Origin: Brachyspira innocens ATCC 29796
Lineage (GTDB): Bacteria > Spirochaetota > Brachyspiria > Brachyspirales > Brachyspiraceae
Length of the DNA: 42,442 nt
Direction of reading: 5' to 3'
Assembly: GCF_000384655.1 (NCBI RefSeq)
Contig: NZ_ARQI01000104.1
Location: forward strand, 1 to 42,442
In this document: positions 16,260-25,106 of the stretch, one piece after another
Numbering within the stretch: the stretch's first letter is position 1
Layout: the number at the start of each line of letters is the position of its first letter
The notes under the pieces: generated by a model
The model's input: only the letters and a program-made list of their open reading frames with translations
What the model was told of the DNA's origin: nothing
Databases searched by the model: none
Made by a program: the position numbers and the translations under genes

Positions 16260-16826
16260 TTATCTTTTGACAATTCCGTAGAATATGATATTTATAATAA
16301 TATCCAAATCCTTTTCATAGTCTCCAGAATTTTTATTTTTTACCCACTCAATCTCAAAGCCTTTTATAATAGCCAAAATAGCCTCTGTAGCAAGTCTTAA
16401 ATCTATATTAAATAGTCCCTTTTTTACACCGCTTCTTAATATCATTTTTATAGTGTTGTACTCTTCCTTATGATACTGTGCTCTCATATGCTCTATAAGA
16501 GTAAAGTCTTCAAATATTTCGCTATGCAATGCCTCATAAAGATTTGCTAATTTTATATAACCTTTCTGTCTTGTGAGAATATATGCTCTTAATTTGGCTT
16601 CGGCTGTGTCTTCTTTTTTTATAGCCTCGTATAATTCTTTTTTTAAGTCATTAGCTTCATTTTCAGCTATGGCAAAAAATATCTCCTCTTTGCTTTTGAA
16701 ATAGTGATAGATGCTGCTTTTAGATTTATGAACCATCAAAGCTATATCGCTCATAGAGGCTTTTTTAAATCCGTACTTTTTGAATAGTCTTTTCCCAGCA
16801 TTTACTATTTGTTCACGAGGCGTCAT
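16260..16826 (-). CDS. TetR/AcrR-family transcriptional regulator
   Basis: The protein has 188 residues. The N-terminal HTH (about 9-55: AGKRLFKKYGFKKASMSDIA then HKSKSSIYHYFKSKEEIFF) is a standard TetR DNA-binding domain. The helical C-terminal ligand domain contains no recognisable ligand signature. It lies head-on to comEC with 9 bases between them and probably regulates its own promoter, which has a 7-bp inverted repeat around it (TATATAC 16862-16868 and GTATATA 16892-16898). Its true target cannot be told from the sequence. Confidence 0.92.
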   Translation of the reverse strand: MTPREQIVNAGKRLFKKYGFKKASMSDIALMVHKSKSSIYHYFKSKEEIFFAIAENEANDLKKELYEAIKKEDTAEAKLRAYILTRQKGYIKLANLYEALHSEIFEDFTLIEHMRAQYHKEEYNTIKMILRSGVKKGLFNIDLRLATEAILAIIKGFEIEWVKNKNSGDYEKDLDIIINIIFYGIVKR

Positions 16827-16859
16827 CTATATTTACCTTTTCCCTCATATTTAATTATT

Positions 16860-16887
16860 ATTATATACTCTATTTTTTATTTGTCAA
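16860..16887 (-). promoter_or_regulatory. Sigma-70-type promoter of the tetR-comEC operon
   Basis: Minus strand: TTGACA (16887-16882), a 16-nt spacer, TATAAT (16865-16860). Inverted arms TATATAC and GTATATA flank it and could be a TetR operator. The -35 lies 12 bases past the FecR-gene stop codon. Confidence 0.72.
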
Positions 16888-16898
16888 AGATGTATATA

Positions 16899-17666
16899 TT
16901 ATCTTGTTTCATTAGTAATAATTAAAGTAGTTCTGTTTTCATTAGTATTTCCAACATAATCAATAGATGCAGCTTCAGTATTATTTTCGCTTACAGTTTT
17001 ATCATTATATTTTTCATAATAATTTTTAACATCAGTCATATTGGATGCTTCAGGTATTATGGTTTCAACATAAGGCATAGAAGTTACTTCAATTATATTA
17101 TTTGCAAACTCTTCATTATTAGGTTCTATATCTTTAATTGATAATTTATTAGAATTGTCAATATTAACTTCTGTAAACTGAGCAATTTTAGTTCCATTAA
17201 CTTCGCCTTCTCCGTATAGGAATTGAGCTTTTGTGTTTCCGTTAGTATATGATATTGCAGCCGCTCCCGATACTTTAATACTTGCATTAGAAGTTAATAC
17301 TGTAATAGAGTCTGCTTTAGCATTTGATGAAGATGCAATTAAAAAATCTCCATTATCTAAAGTTAATTTTGTATTTCCAGTTTTATCATAGGATTCATCT
17401 ATATTTAGAGAAGAGTTTTCTTTAACTTTGAATATATTGTTGCTTTCTAAATATGAAGTTAGAGAAGAATTATTTTCTGTGGATATATTATCTTTAGTGA
17501 ATAATAAATCTCCGTTTCTTGCAGGTTTTACTATAGCCTTTTGAGAAGATATTTTTACTCTTCCTTTAACATCGACTACTTTCATATACTGATTTGTTTT
17601 ATATGCCGACTGCAGTGTTAAAGCTATGGAAAGCATTAACAATATAGAAATAATTTTCTTATTCAT
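16899..17666 (-). CDS. Exported FecR-domain protein
   Basis: The protein has 255 residues. A signal peptide (ISILLMLSIALTLQSAY) is followed by a FecR-type beta domain at about residues 30-165 (VVDVKGRVKISSQKAIVKPARNGDLL, then STENNSSLTSYLES and LDNGDFLIASS). The tail is Asn/Thr/Glu rich and probably disordered. FecR domains occur in periplasmic or surface proteins that bind polysaccharide or sense transport. Here there is no sigma factor or TonB receptor beside it, so classical FecR signalling is not supported. GGAGTTT lies before the ATG, and a perfect GCCGATAA box stands about 38 bases upstream of it. Confidence 0.8.
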   Translation of the reverse strand: MNKKIISILLMLSIALTLQSAYKTNQYMKVVDVKGRVKISSQKAIVKPARNGDLLFTKDNISTENNSSLTSYLESNNIFKVKENSSLNIDESYDKTGNTKLTLDNGDFLIASSSNAKADSITVLTSNASIKVSGAAAISYTNGNTKAQFLYGEGEVNGTKIAQFTEVNIDNSNKLSIKDIEPNNEEFANNIIEVTSMPYVETIIPEASNMTDVKNYYEKYNDKTVSENNTEAASIDYVGNTNENRTTLIITNETR

Positions 17667-17703
17667 AGATAAACTCCGTAAAATACATATTACACTATTA
17701 ATA

Positions 17704-17711
17704 TTATCGGC
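17704..17711 (-). promoter_or_regulatory. Sigma-28-like -10 box upstream of the FecR-domain gene
   Basis: Minus strand GCCGATAA (17711-17704) equals the full FliA -10 consensus. Fifteen bases upstream the -35 position reads TATT rather than TAAA, so only half of the promoter is convincing. Confidence 0.4.
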
Positions 17712-17740
17712 ATTAAAAAAATTATCAATACAGTTTTTTT

Positions 17741-20314
17741 TTACTGTACGTATATTTTTACAGTAGAGCTTTTTATAGTCTCTCCGCTATCTGTTTTTGC
17801 CTCTATATAAAAAGTGTAATCTCCATGTTTTAATGTCCATTTTATATAATCTTTTTTTAAATCATCAATATTTGCTATTACTTCTTTGTTGCAGTATAAC
17901 TCAGCAGACACTATATTTTTTGGTATGTATGATGATATGAATATATTTTGATATTCTATAGGAAGAGTGGAGTCTATTTTGTATACAGAGTTATCAGTAG
18001 GTTCTTTTATTGAAAGTCTTTCTCTTATATTGTTATATGTTTTTATTTCAGATGATGTATTATAAGAATTTATATTATTTACATTCATTTGAACTCTGTC
18101 AGCTGAATTTAAATCAAAACCATTTTCCTGATTTATATTTTCTAAATTGCTGTTTTGATTATTATTTTTTATTCTATTATATGCATAAATATTATTAACT
18201 TTTCTCCACTCTGAAGTAGGACGCTCTATTTGCTGCTCTCTTATCCAGCCGTTATATTCATTAGGAAGATTAATAAAAACTTTTTCTGTAAGAGATCCGT
18301 CAGAATTTGTTTTTATATATAAGTTATGAACATCGCATTCTTCTTTAGGCACATTTATATGAGAGAACTCTTCAACTCTTGTTTCTTTGCAGAACTCCCC
18401 TCTAAGTTTTCCGCTTATAAGGCATATTTCTCTTTTTACTATAGTATCTGGTTTATCCCATTTAGTTTCTTTCTGACTTTTATTAAGCATAGTAAATAAA
18501 TCATAAAGTATAGGCACAGCACCATTTCCGCCTGTTATATTAATCATCTCACTTCCAGCAAAATCTCCAAGCCAAATACCCACTATATAATCTTTAGTAT
18601 AACCTACAGCCCATGCATCTCTTGATCCTTTTGACGTACCTGTTTTTATTGCTATAGAAAATGGATACACTATTCCTTTATAGCTTCTAAAAGAACCCAT
18701 TCTTGCATTTCTGTCAGATAGTATGCTTGTTATTAAATATGCACTCTCTTCTGATATAACTTTTCTAGTAGTCTTTTTAGGAAGTGTTATAACTTCTCCG
18801 TTTGCTTTTTTTAATGAAGTTATTGAGTAATGATTTATAAATGTGCCAGAGTTTGGAAATATACTGTATGCAGAAGCTAAATCTATTAAACGAACTTCAG
18901 CACTTCCTAATACTAAAGAATATCCGTAATAGTCTGGGTTTTTATCTATAGAACTTAATCCTGATTTTAAAAGTATATTCTGAAAATCTCTTATACTGTA
19001 TCTTGCAAGCCATTTAACAGCTGGTATATTAAGAGAATTGGCTAATGCATCTCTTATAGTAACGGGACCTCTATATTTATGGTCAAAGTTTTCTGGTATA
19101 TAATCTCCGCCGGGTGAATTAATATAAGTTTTGATATCAGCTATAACAGAAGCAGGGGATTCTCCTTTATCAAATATATATGCATACATAAAAGGCTTTA
19201 ATGTACTTCCAGCCTGTCTTAATGCAACCGCTCCATTTACTGCTCCATGAGTTTCTGTATCAAAATAGTCCATAGAGCCTATCATTGAAAGCACTTCTCC
19301 TGTTTTTGCATTAAGTATCACGCATGAAATATTGCGTACATTGAAAGTATGAAGCGACTGACTTGAATTGCTTATAACTAAAACTGCTTCCTTTTGCATA
19401 TTATAGTCTAATGTAGTTCTTAATTCTGTTACACCTGTATATTTTAATTGTTCTAGAGATTCTTTTGCATACATTGTAAAGTGAGGGGCTTTGAAAGTAT
19501 ATTTATCTTTATCATTATATATATTTAATTTTTCATTGATATATTTGTTATAATCTTCTTCTGTAATAAAGTTATTATTTTTCATCTCTCCTAATACATA
19601 TATTTTTCTTGATTTTAATCTCTCTTCATATTTATAAGGATTAAACTTTGTACCAGACTTTATTATAGAAGCAAGCATTGCAGATTCATTATTATTTAAA
19701 TTATTAACTTTTTTATGAAAGTACAAATCACTAGCAGCCCCAACTCCGTAGCAGTTGTTTCCAAAAAATACTCTATTTAAATATTCAGTAAGTATTTCTT
19801 CTTTTGTGAGATTTTTTTCCAGTCTTACTGCATCAAGTGCTTCATAGAATTTATTAATATATGTTCTTTCACGAGGAATTATACTTTTAGCTAGCTGCTG
19901 AGTAATTGTACTTCCTCCTGAAACTACCTTTCCGCTTATTAAGTTTGATAAAAATGCTCTTATTATAGCCTTATAGTCTATACCATTATGATTAAAGAAA
20001 TTTTTGTCTTCGGCACTCACTACGGCATTAATCAAATTTGTAGATAAATCTTTATATTTTACCTCTTCAAAAAATCCTCCATGCTTTGGAAATATGGTTG
20101 ATATTAGTATTGAGTTTCTATCATATATTTTTAAAGCTCTCTCTTCATTTATGGATAATTCGTCTTTTGAGAATGGTTTGTTTATATATTCCTTGCAATG
20201 TTTATAAAAGTTATATCCTTTTGGTATGAATATAATTGATAGTATTATTAAAGATAATAATATAGTATATATTATAGTTAGTGCCGTTCTTCTTATGATT
20301 TTTTCCATTGGCAT
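17741..20314 (-). CDS. pbpC: Penicillin-binding protein 1C (bifunctional)
   Basis: The protein has 857 residues. An N-terminal membrane anchor is followed by a GT51 transglycosylase domain with VVSAEDKNFFNHNGID (catalytic Glu near 99), GGSTITQQLAK and YLNRVFFGNNCYGV. The transpeptidase domain has AGSTLKPFMY (catalytic Ser near 369), NSLNIP and IKTGTSKGSRDAW (near 558). A C-terminal beta domain of the BiPBP_C type closes the protein (about 770-857). An Asn-rich linker sits at about 695-745. The start is uncertain: ATG at 20314 and ATG at 20308 are both possible and neither has a ribosome site. It is a lone minus-strand gene, divergent from the chemotaxis receptor gene. Confidence 0.93.
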   Translation of the reverse strand: MPMEKIIRRTALTIIYTILLSLIILSIIFIPKGYNFYKHCKEYINKPFSKDELSINEERALKIYDRNSILISTIFPKHGGFFEEVKYKDLSTNLINAVVSAEDKNFFNHNGIDYKAIIRAFLSNLISGKVVSGGSTITQQLAKSIIPRERTYINKFYEALDAVRLEKNLTKEEILTEYLNRVFFGNNCYGVGAASDLYFHKKVNNLNNNESAMLASIIKSGTKFNPYKYEERLKSRKIYVLGEMKNNNFITEEDYNKYINEKLNIYNDKDKYTFKAPHFTMYAKESLEQLKYTGVTELRTTLDYNMQKEAVLVISNSSQSLHTFNVRNISCVILNAKTGEVLSMIGSMDYFDTETHGAVNGAVALRQAGSTLKPFMYAYIFDKGESPASVIADIKTYINSPGGDYIPENFDHKYRGPVTIRDALANSLNIPAVKWLARYSIRDFQNILLKSGLSSIDKNPDYYGYSLVLGSAEVRLIDLASAYSIFPNSGTFINHYSITSLKKANGEVITLPKKTTRKVISEESAYLITSILSDRNARMGSFRSYKGIVYPFSIAIKTGTSKGSRDAWAVGYTKDYIVGIWLGDFAGSEMINITGGNGAVPILYDLFTMLNKSQKETKWDKPDTIVKREICLISGKLRGEFCKETRVEEFSHINVPKEECDVHNLYIKTNSDGSLTEKVFINLPNEYNGWIREQQIERPTSEWRKVNNIYAYNRIKNNNQNSNLENINQENGFDLNSADRVQMNVNNINSYNTSSEIKTYNNIRERLSIKEPTDNSVYKIDSTLPIEYQNIFISSYIPKNIVSAELYCNKEVIANIDDLKKDYIKWTLKHGDYTFYIEAKTDSGETIKSSTVKIYVQ

Positions 20315-20692
20315 TATTTTACATAAAAGAAAAAAATAGTCAAATTATTTGTGATTTTATGCTGTTTCTTTGATAGAAGTAAATAGATTAAACTGTTTCA
20401 ATTTTTTTTTATAACAGTTAGTATTATAAAATATATATTATAAGTTTACACACATTTATTGTTATATATCATTTTTTATTTTTTTATGTAATATCATCTA
20501 AATACTATGTAAATATATATTTTTACTATGCTAGGTAAGTTTTAGTATCTAGTAGGTGCCTAGACAGCAAAAAAAGTAGAATTTTGCGTATATTGCATAG
20601 CAAAGCTGAAATTATAAAAATTATAAAAATATCAGTATATAGATATATAAAAATGCAGTAGGTGTAATTTAAAATATTATTTTGTAAAATTA
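20315..20692. other. Divergent interval with a possible structured element
   Basis: This lies between pbpC (minus) and the chemotaxis receptor (plus). Most is featureless AT. One GC-richer part, 20526-20600, can fold into a branched structure and is listed separately. I could not place a convincing pbpC promoter. Confidence 0.4.
20526..20600. other. Possible three-stem structured element
   Basis: Three nested complementary pairs were found by eye. The outer pair is CTATG (20526-20530) with CATAG (20596-20600). Inside it are CTAGGTA (20531-20537) with TGCCTAG (20557-20563, one G-U) and GCAAAA (20567-20572) with TTTTGC (20582-20587). Together they would make a three-way junction. It is upstream of the receptor promoter, so it would not be in that leader; it could lie in a pbpC leader or be an independent small RNA. 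Short stems in AT-rich DNA can be chance. Confidence 0.25.
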
Positions 20693-20720
20693 TTGACAAT
20701 AGTAATTTTTTGATTATACT
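20693..20720 (+). promoter_or_regulatory. Sigma-70-type promoter of the chemotaxis receptor gene
   Basis: TTGACA (20693-20698), a 16-nt spacer, TATACT (20715-20720). The expected start of transcription is about 45 bases before the ATG at 20775. Confidence 0.75.
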
Positions 20721-20745
20721 TATCACATATACCCTAATAGTGTTT

Positions 20746-20762
20746 ATATGATATTATCATAT
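20746..20762 (+). promoter_or_regulatory. Perfect 17-bp palindrome in the receptor gene leader
   Basis: ATATGATATTATCATAT has 8-bp arms that are exact reverse complements around one central T. It ends two bases before the GGAG ribosome site (20765-20768), so a bound protein or an RNA hairpin here could affect translation or transcription. An in-frame ATG lies inside it (20748) but lacks a ribosome site. Confidence 0.45.
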
Positions 20763-20774
20763 TTGGAGTTTATT

Positions 20775-22616
20775 ATGAGCAAATTTAGTAGTTTATCATT
20801 TAAATTACCTGCTATTATTATTCTGATGTCTGTATTAATGCTTGGATTTTTATTAAGTGCTTCAATTTATTTTGCCAATAAAGGTATTACTCAGAGTACA
20901 TATACAGGATTTCAGAATACTGCTGAAGGATATGCTAATTTATTCGATTCCATATTAAATGCTCAAATTATGGTTTCTGTAGCATATGCAAGCAGTTCAA
21001 ATATAAGAAACTTTTTAATATATAAAGATGATGCCTATAGAAGAGCTGGTTTGGTAGATTTAGATTTGTTTGTAAAAAGAAATGAGTATATAGAAAATAT
21101 TTATATACTTGACACTAACGGAACTATTGTTTTAGACAGAAATAATACCTTATATGGACAAAGTATAACACAATACAGACCAAATTTATGGAATAGTTTA
21201 AGAGGCGGGGAGGAGTATGCTTTTTCTAAAAGTTTAAGACTATCTCCTACAACGGGTGAACTTACTTTAGCTTTGGGTATAGAAGTTCTTGATTTTGAAA
21301 ATAGAGTAATAGGTTATTTGATAATGGTTATACAAGGTGCTGTTATACATCAGAAATATTTTGCTCATGTTCAGCTTGGAAGAACAGGAAGAATAATAAC
21401 TGTAAATGATAATTCTATAATTACTATGGATACAGATCCTACTGAAATAAGTAAAGAGGCTCCTTCAGAATATACTAAAATAATACAAAGCGGATCTTTA
21501 GAAGGGCAATTCAGATATGAATTTAATAATCATATAAGAGCTGGATATTATCAGAAAATGACGGTTCAGCCTTGGATAGTTGCTTATGCTATGGACGAGG
21601 AAGAAATATATGAAATTAATAAATCAATAGTTGCTACAAGTATAATCATAGGTATAATATCTGTTATTTTTATGGCATTGATTGTATTTTTATTTACTAG
21701 AAGCATTATAAAGCCTTTAAAAATTATAGTTGAAGAAGCGAAAGAAATAGAAAGCGGAAAGCTTATTATGCATAGAAGAAAACTAAACAGAAAAGATGAA
21801 CTTGGAGATTTATCACATTCTTTTCATAATATGAAATATAAGCTTATAGAGGTAATAGAAACTACACTTCATAATGCTGATAAAATGGCACAGGCTGCTA
21901 ATAGTCTGGCTGCTGGTAATAAAGATTTGGCACATAAGGCAGAAAATACGGCTGCTAATCTTGAAGAAACTGCTTCTTCTATGCAGGAAATAGCTTCAGC
22001 AATAACTATGGCTACTAATAATTCTGTAAAAGGAAATGAGATGATGAGTGACTGTAAAATAGCTATAGAAAATGCAGCTTCTGTCGTTTCAAATACTGTA
22101 AAAAGCATGAATGAAGTTAATAATGACAGTGAAAAAATTAAAGATATTATAAAGGTTATAGAAGGCATTGCTTTTCAAACTAATATATTGGCACTTAATG
22201 CAGCGGTTGAAGCAGCACGTGCAGGAGATCAAGGTAAGGGTTTTGCGGTTGTAGCGAGCGAAGTTAGAAGTTTGGCACAAAATAGCCAGACTTCTGCTAA
22301 AGATATCACAGAATTAATTAATCAGGTATATGAAAAAATAAATAAAGCTAATGAAATTGTAGAAAGTCAGGAGCAGTTATTTGTAGGAATAAAAGAACAA
22401 ATAGAAGAGACAGCAAGTATTATAAAAGATATAAGTTCGGCCGCTTTAGAACAGCAGTCTGGGGTAACTCAGGTTAATAAAGCTGTTATGGAAATGGATT
22501 CTATTACTCAGGAAAATGCTGCTTTGGTAGAAGAGTCTACAGCTTCTTCTATATCGCTTTATAATGATGCTAAAGAGCTTCAAAATATTGTAGGATTTTT
22601 TAGTATAGAAAAGTAA
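20775..22616 (+). CDS. Methyl-accepting chemotaxis protein
   Basis: The protein has 613 residues from the ATG at 20775, chosen because GGAG (20765-20768) is 6 nt upstream; the in-frame ATG at 20748 has no ribosome site. One membrane segment near the N terminus, a Cache-like periplasmic sensor (about 35-270, with LDLFVKRNEYIENIYILDTNG) and a second membrane segment (about 275-300) lead to a HAMP region. The cytoplasmic signalling coiled coil follows, and its tip IEGIAFQTNILALNAAVEAARAG and [13 protein letters not shown] is near consensus. It transmits ligand occupancy to CheA/CheW to steer the periplasmic flagella. The ligand is unknown. No C-terminal receptor-modifier tether is seen. Confidence 0.95.
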   Translation: MSKFSSLSFKLPAIIILMSVLMLGFLLSASIYFANKGITQSTYTGFQNTAEGYANLFDSILNAQIMVSVAYASSSNIRNFLIYKDDAYRRAGLVDLDLFVKRNEYIENIYILDTNGTIVLDRNNTLYGQSITQYRPNLWNSLRGGEEYAFSKSLRLSPTTGELTLALGIEVLDFENRVIGYLIMVIQGAVIHQKYFAHVQLGRTGRIITVNDNSIITMDTDPTEISKEAPSEYTKIIQSGSLEGQFRYEFNNHIRAGYYQKMTVQPWIVAYAMDEEEIYEINKSIVATSIIIGIISVIFMALIVFLFTRSIIKPLKIIVEEAKEIESGKLIMHRRKLNRKDELGDLSHSFHNMKYKLIEVIETTLHNADKMAQAANSLAAGNKDLAHKAENTAANLEETASSMQEIASAITMATNNSVKGNEMMSDCKIAIENAASVVSNTVKSMNEVNNDSEKIKDIIKVIEGIAFQTNILALNAAVEAARAGDQGKGFAVVASEVRSLAQNSQTSAKDITELINQVYEKINKANEIVESQEQLFVGIKEQIEETASIIKDISSAALEQQSGVTQVNKAVMEMDSITQENAALVEESTASSISLYNDAKELQNIVGFFSIEK

Positions 22617-22705
22617 ATATTGATAATATTTTGTTAATACATTATCGTTAAATAATAAAATATATATAGATGAAAATAACGATATTATATATTTTTAATA
22701 AAAAA

Positions 22706-22737
22706 GAGATACTTAAATATAAGTACCTCTTTTTTTA
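22706..22737. terminator. Bidirectional terminator between convergent genes
   Basis: GAGATACTT (22706-22714) pairs with AAGTACCTC (22721-22729) across a 6-nt loop, with one A-C mismatch on the plus strand that is a G-U pair on the minus strand. T runs follow on both strands. It ends both the receptor gene (plus) and the lipoprotein gene (minus) sides, though for the minus strand it lies 24 bases past the stop codon at 22761. Confidence 0.8.
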
Positions 22738-22760
22738 TATAAATACATAATTTTATTAAA

Positions 22761-23507
22761 TTAATATTTTATAGTATTAGTTTGATTATAATTTATCAAG
22801 ATATATGAATGAAGTCTTCCATCGCTTCCTTTATAAACATTCATATTAAGAGGGTCAACCTCCCATATTCTATCAACTACAAAATTGTAATAATAATTTC
22901 CTGATTCTGGTCTCAATGTTATAAACCATAAATTATTAGAATATGTCATTGGATATCTTAAACTGTCAAAACCTAATTTATCTGAAGTAAACATAACTTC
23001 TTTAGCTGTATTATTGCTGTAGAAGAAAGTAACTGTTCCGTCAGAATTATAAATAGGATTTTTTTCATAAAAACCTATATCATTAGTTAAAACAAAGTAA
23101 CTTACAGACTGATTATTATTATCATATTCTGTATATGGATTTACAGGATCATTAATCCATACTCCATTAACTCTATAACGGTATGAATATTTACCTGCTT
23201 TTAAAGGAGTCTGCCAAAGATAATAATAAACACCATATGAACTTTTAATAAGAGGTATGCTGTCCTCCCAATTATTAAAATCTCCAGATACTTCTACAGA
23301 ATCATAATTTTCAGCAAAAGTAAATAATACTCCGTCATCTACTATACGAGGTGCCATAACATCTTGTATATTATAATATTTCAAAAACTCAAGGCTATTC
23401 ATTCTAGCTTCATACTGTTCCATACTTTCATAATCTTTATCTTTACAAGAAATAAAAACCATAGAAAGAATTATAATTGCTGATATTAATGCAGATATTT
23501 TTTTCAT
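22761..23507 (-). CDS. Lipoprotein with glycogen-binding (AMPK-CBM/CBM48-like) domains
   Basis: The protein has 248 residues. A lipoprotein signal ends in MVFISC. The segment VLFTFAENYDSVEVSGDFNNWEDSIPLIKS followed by GVYYYLWQTPLKAGKYSYRYRVNGVWINDP is a clear glycogen-recognition domain of the AMPK-beta type (about 60-135). A second, weaker copy seems to follow (about 155-235: GTVTFFYSNNTAKEVMF, then NYYYNFVVDRIWEVDPLN). These domains bind alpha-glucans or act as structural beta modules. The gene lies 7 bases after fliS, so it is probably co-transcribed with a flagellar gene. Its role there is unknown. Confidence 0.82.
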   Translation of the reverse strand: MKKISALISAIIILSMVFISCKDKDYESMEQYEARMNSLEFLKYYNIQDVMAPRIVDDGVLFTFAENYDSVEVSGDFNNWEDSIPLIKSSYGVYYYLWQTPLKAGKYSYRYRVNGVWINDPVNPYTEYDNNNQSVSYFVLTNDIGFYEKNPIYNSDGTVTFFYSNNTAKEVMFTSDKLGFDSLRYPMTYSNNLWFITLRPESGNYYYNFVVDRIWEVDPLNMNVYKGSDGRLHSYILINYNQTNTIKY

Positions 23508-23514
23508 TGTTATT

Positions 23515-23970
23515 TCAACCTGTTATATTTAATTTACTTTCGCCTTCATCTTTTTTAGTGCCTGAAGCTTGAGCTTTGTTTTCGGCATTTCCTTTAGCAA
23601 TCTGTTCTTCGACACCCTCCCAAGCCATTTTAAGTTCTTTAAGATATCTTATTACTTCAAGTAAAGGAGGTTTAGTTTTTGATATATTGCCTTCTGTGAG
23701 TTTTTGATTCATATAGGTATATATAGAAGCAAGTCTGTGAGCTATATCGCCTGCTTCGTAATTTAGAGAAGACAAAAGTTCATAAATAATTTCCTGAGCT
23801 TTTAATATATTATTATGGGCTTCTTCAGTGCCATGTTTTTTATCCATAGCTGCACAGGCAGTTTCTAAAAACTTTATAGCACCGTCATAAAGCATAATAA
23901 TTAATCTGTTTTGAGAAGCTGTGCTTACATCAACCTTTTTATATTTTTCGTAACCGTTATTACTAGCCAA
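23515..23970 (-). CDS. fliS: Flagellin export chaperone FliS
   Basis: The protein has 151 residues: YKKVDVSTASQNRLIIMLYDGAIKFLETA is the FliS signature, with an all-helical continuation through YIYTYMNQKLTEGNISK and VIRYLKELKMAWEGV. It binds flagellin in the cytoplasm and keeps it unfolded until export. About 25 residues at the C terminus (AKGNAENKAQASGTKKDEG) exceed the usual length and look disordered. The start appears to be TTG at 23970, with GGGGG (23977-23981) 6 nt upstream; no in-frame ATG is suitable. The glycogen-binding lipoprotein follows immediately. Confidence 0.93.
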   Translation of the reverse strand: MASNNGYEKYKKVDVSTASQNRLIIMLYDGAIKFLETACAAMDKKHGTEEAHNNILKAQEIIYELLSSLNYEAGDIAHRLASIYTYMNQKLTEGNISKTKPPLLEVIRYLKELKMAWEGVEEQIAKGNAENKAQASGTKKDEGESKLNITG

Positions 23971-24010
23971 TTGAATCCCCCAAATATATTATTATGTTAA
24001 TTGTTTAATA

Positions 24011-24018
24011 TTATCGGA
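24011..24018 (-). promoter_or_regulatory. Sigma-28-like -10 box upstream of fliS
   Basis: Minus strand TCCGATAA (24018-24011) differs from the FliA -10 consensus GCCGATAA at one base. It is about 41 bases before the TTG start. No TAAA lies at the -35 spacing, so this is a partial match. Confidence 0.4.
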
Positions 24019-24217
24019 AAATCATAAAAACCATAAGATATTTTTTAACAATTAACATCTTATAAAAAATTTGCTGTAATAATATCTATTATAGCATATA
24101 ATTATATCTTATAACAGATTTATTTGAAAATTATTGATAATTTAATAAATATTATACACTATTTTTATATTTTCAATAAGTATTATAAATTAATAAAACT
24201 ACAAATAGGAAAGAATT

Positions 24218-25039
24218 ATGATTAATCTAAAATTAAATAACTCCATAGAAATGCCAATATTAGGACTTGGAGTATATAAAATAACAGATAAAAAAGAATT
24301 AGAAAATGCTGTAAGATTTGCAATAGAGGCAGGATACAGAAAATTTGATACTGCACAATTTTACAATAATGAAAAAGAACTAGGAGAAGCAATAAGAAAG
24401 ACTGGAATAAAAAGAGAAGAAGTATTTATAACTACAAAAATATGGAATACCAAACAAGGATATAATTCTACAAGAAAGTCATTTGAAGAGAGTTTAGAAA
24501 AACTCAATATGGACTATGTAGATTTACTTCTTATTCATTGGCCTGGTCAGAACAAAGATAGATATTTGGATACTTACAGGGCTTTAGAAAATATATGCCA
24601 GAGTAAGAAGGCAAAATCAATAGGTTTGAGCAATTTTGAAATAAAGCATTTAAAAGATATATTTGCTCATTGTAATATTGCTCCTACTGTCAATCAAATA
24701 GAAAGACACCCGAATTTAGCTAGAAATGAATTAGTTAATTTTTGCAAAAAACATAATATGGCTGTAGAGGCTTGGTCTCCTTTAGGAAGAGGAAAACTTT
24801 TTGATAATGAAGTTATTATTGATATAGCAAAAAAATATAATAAAACACCTGCTCAAATAATATTAAGATGGAATATAGAGAGCGGTATTTCTGTTATACC
24901 TAAATCTGTAAATAAGAATAGAATAGAAGAAAATATTGATGTATTTGACTTTAATTTAGATAAAAACGACATAGAAAGGATTAATTCTTTAGAAAATGGG
25001 GATAGAATAGGTTCTGATCCTTTAGTTTTTGATTTTTAA
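24218..25039 (+). CDS. Aldo/keto reductase (AKR family), second copy
   Basis: The protein has 273 residues. The tetrad falls at D44, Y49, K74 and H107 (KFDTAQFYNN, TTKIW, LLLIHWPG), exactly as in the gene at 12577-13422, and ISVIPKSVNKNRIEEN marks the NADPH-binding segment. It reduces carbonyl compounds in the cytoplasm. Unlike its paralogue it has no MerR-type promoter upstream and no redox neighbours, so its control should differ. AGGAAAG precedes the ATG. It is a single gene, followed by a repeat-like interval. Confidence 0.92.
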   Translation: MINLKLNNSIEMPILGLGVYKITDKKELENAVRFAIEAGYRKFDTAQFYNNEKELGEAIRKTGIKREEVFITTKIWNTKQGYNSTRKSFEESLEKLNMDYVDLLLIHWPGQNKDRYLDTYRALENICQSKKAKSIGLSNFEIKHLKDIFAHCNIAPTVNQIERHPNLARNELVNFCKKHNMAVEAWSPLGRGKLFDNEVIIDIAKKYNKTPAQIILRWNIESGISVIPKSVNKNRIEENIDVFDFNLDKNDIERINSLENGDRIGSDPLVFDF

Positions 25040-25106
25040 TAGAATAGATTTGTTTCAAAATTCAATTTATTAATATTCATAGTTTTTTAATTTAATATTT
25101 TTTATT

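Noticed and set aside
20526-20625. Cyclic-di-GMP (GEMM) riboswitch, suggested by GCAAAGCTG near a receptor gene
   Set aside because: The conserved AAACC, GGGACGCAAAGC and tetraloop-receptor parts are missing, and it lies upstream of the promoter.
20526-20726. Minus-strand 66-residue ORF upstream of pbpC
   Set aside because: Ile/Leu-rich simple composition, no ribosome site and overlaps the receptor promoter and the folded patch.
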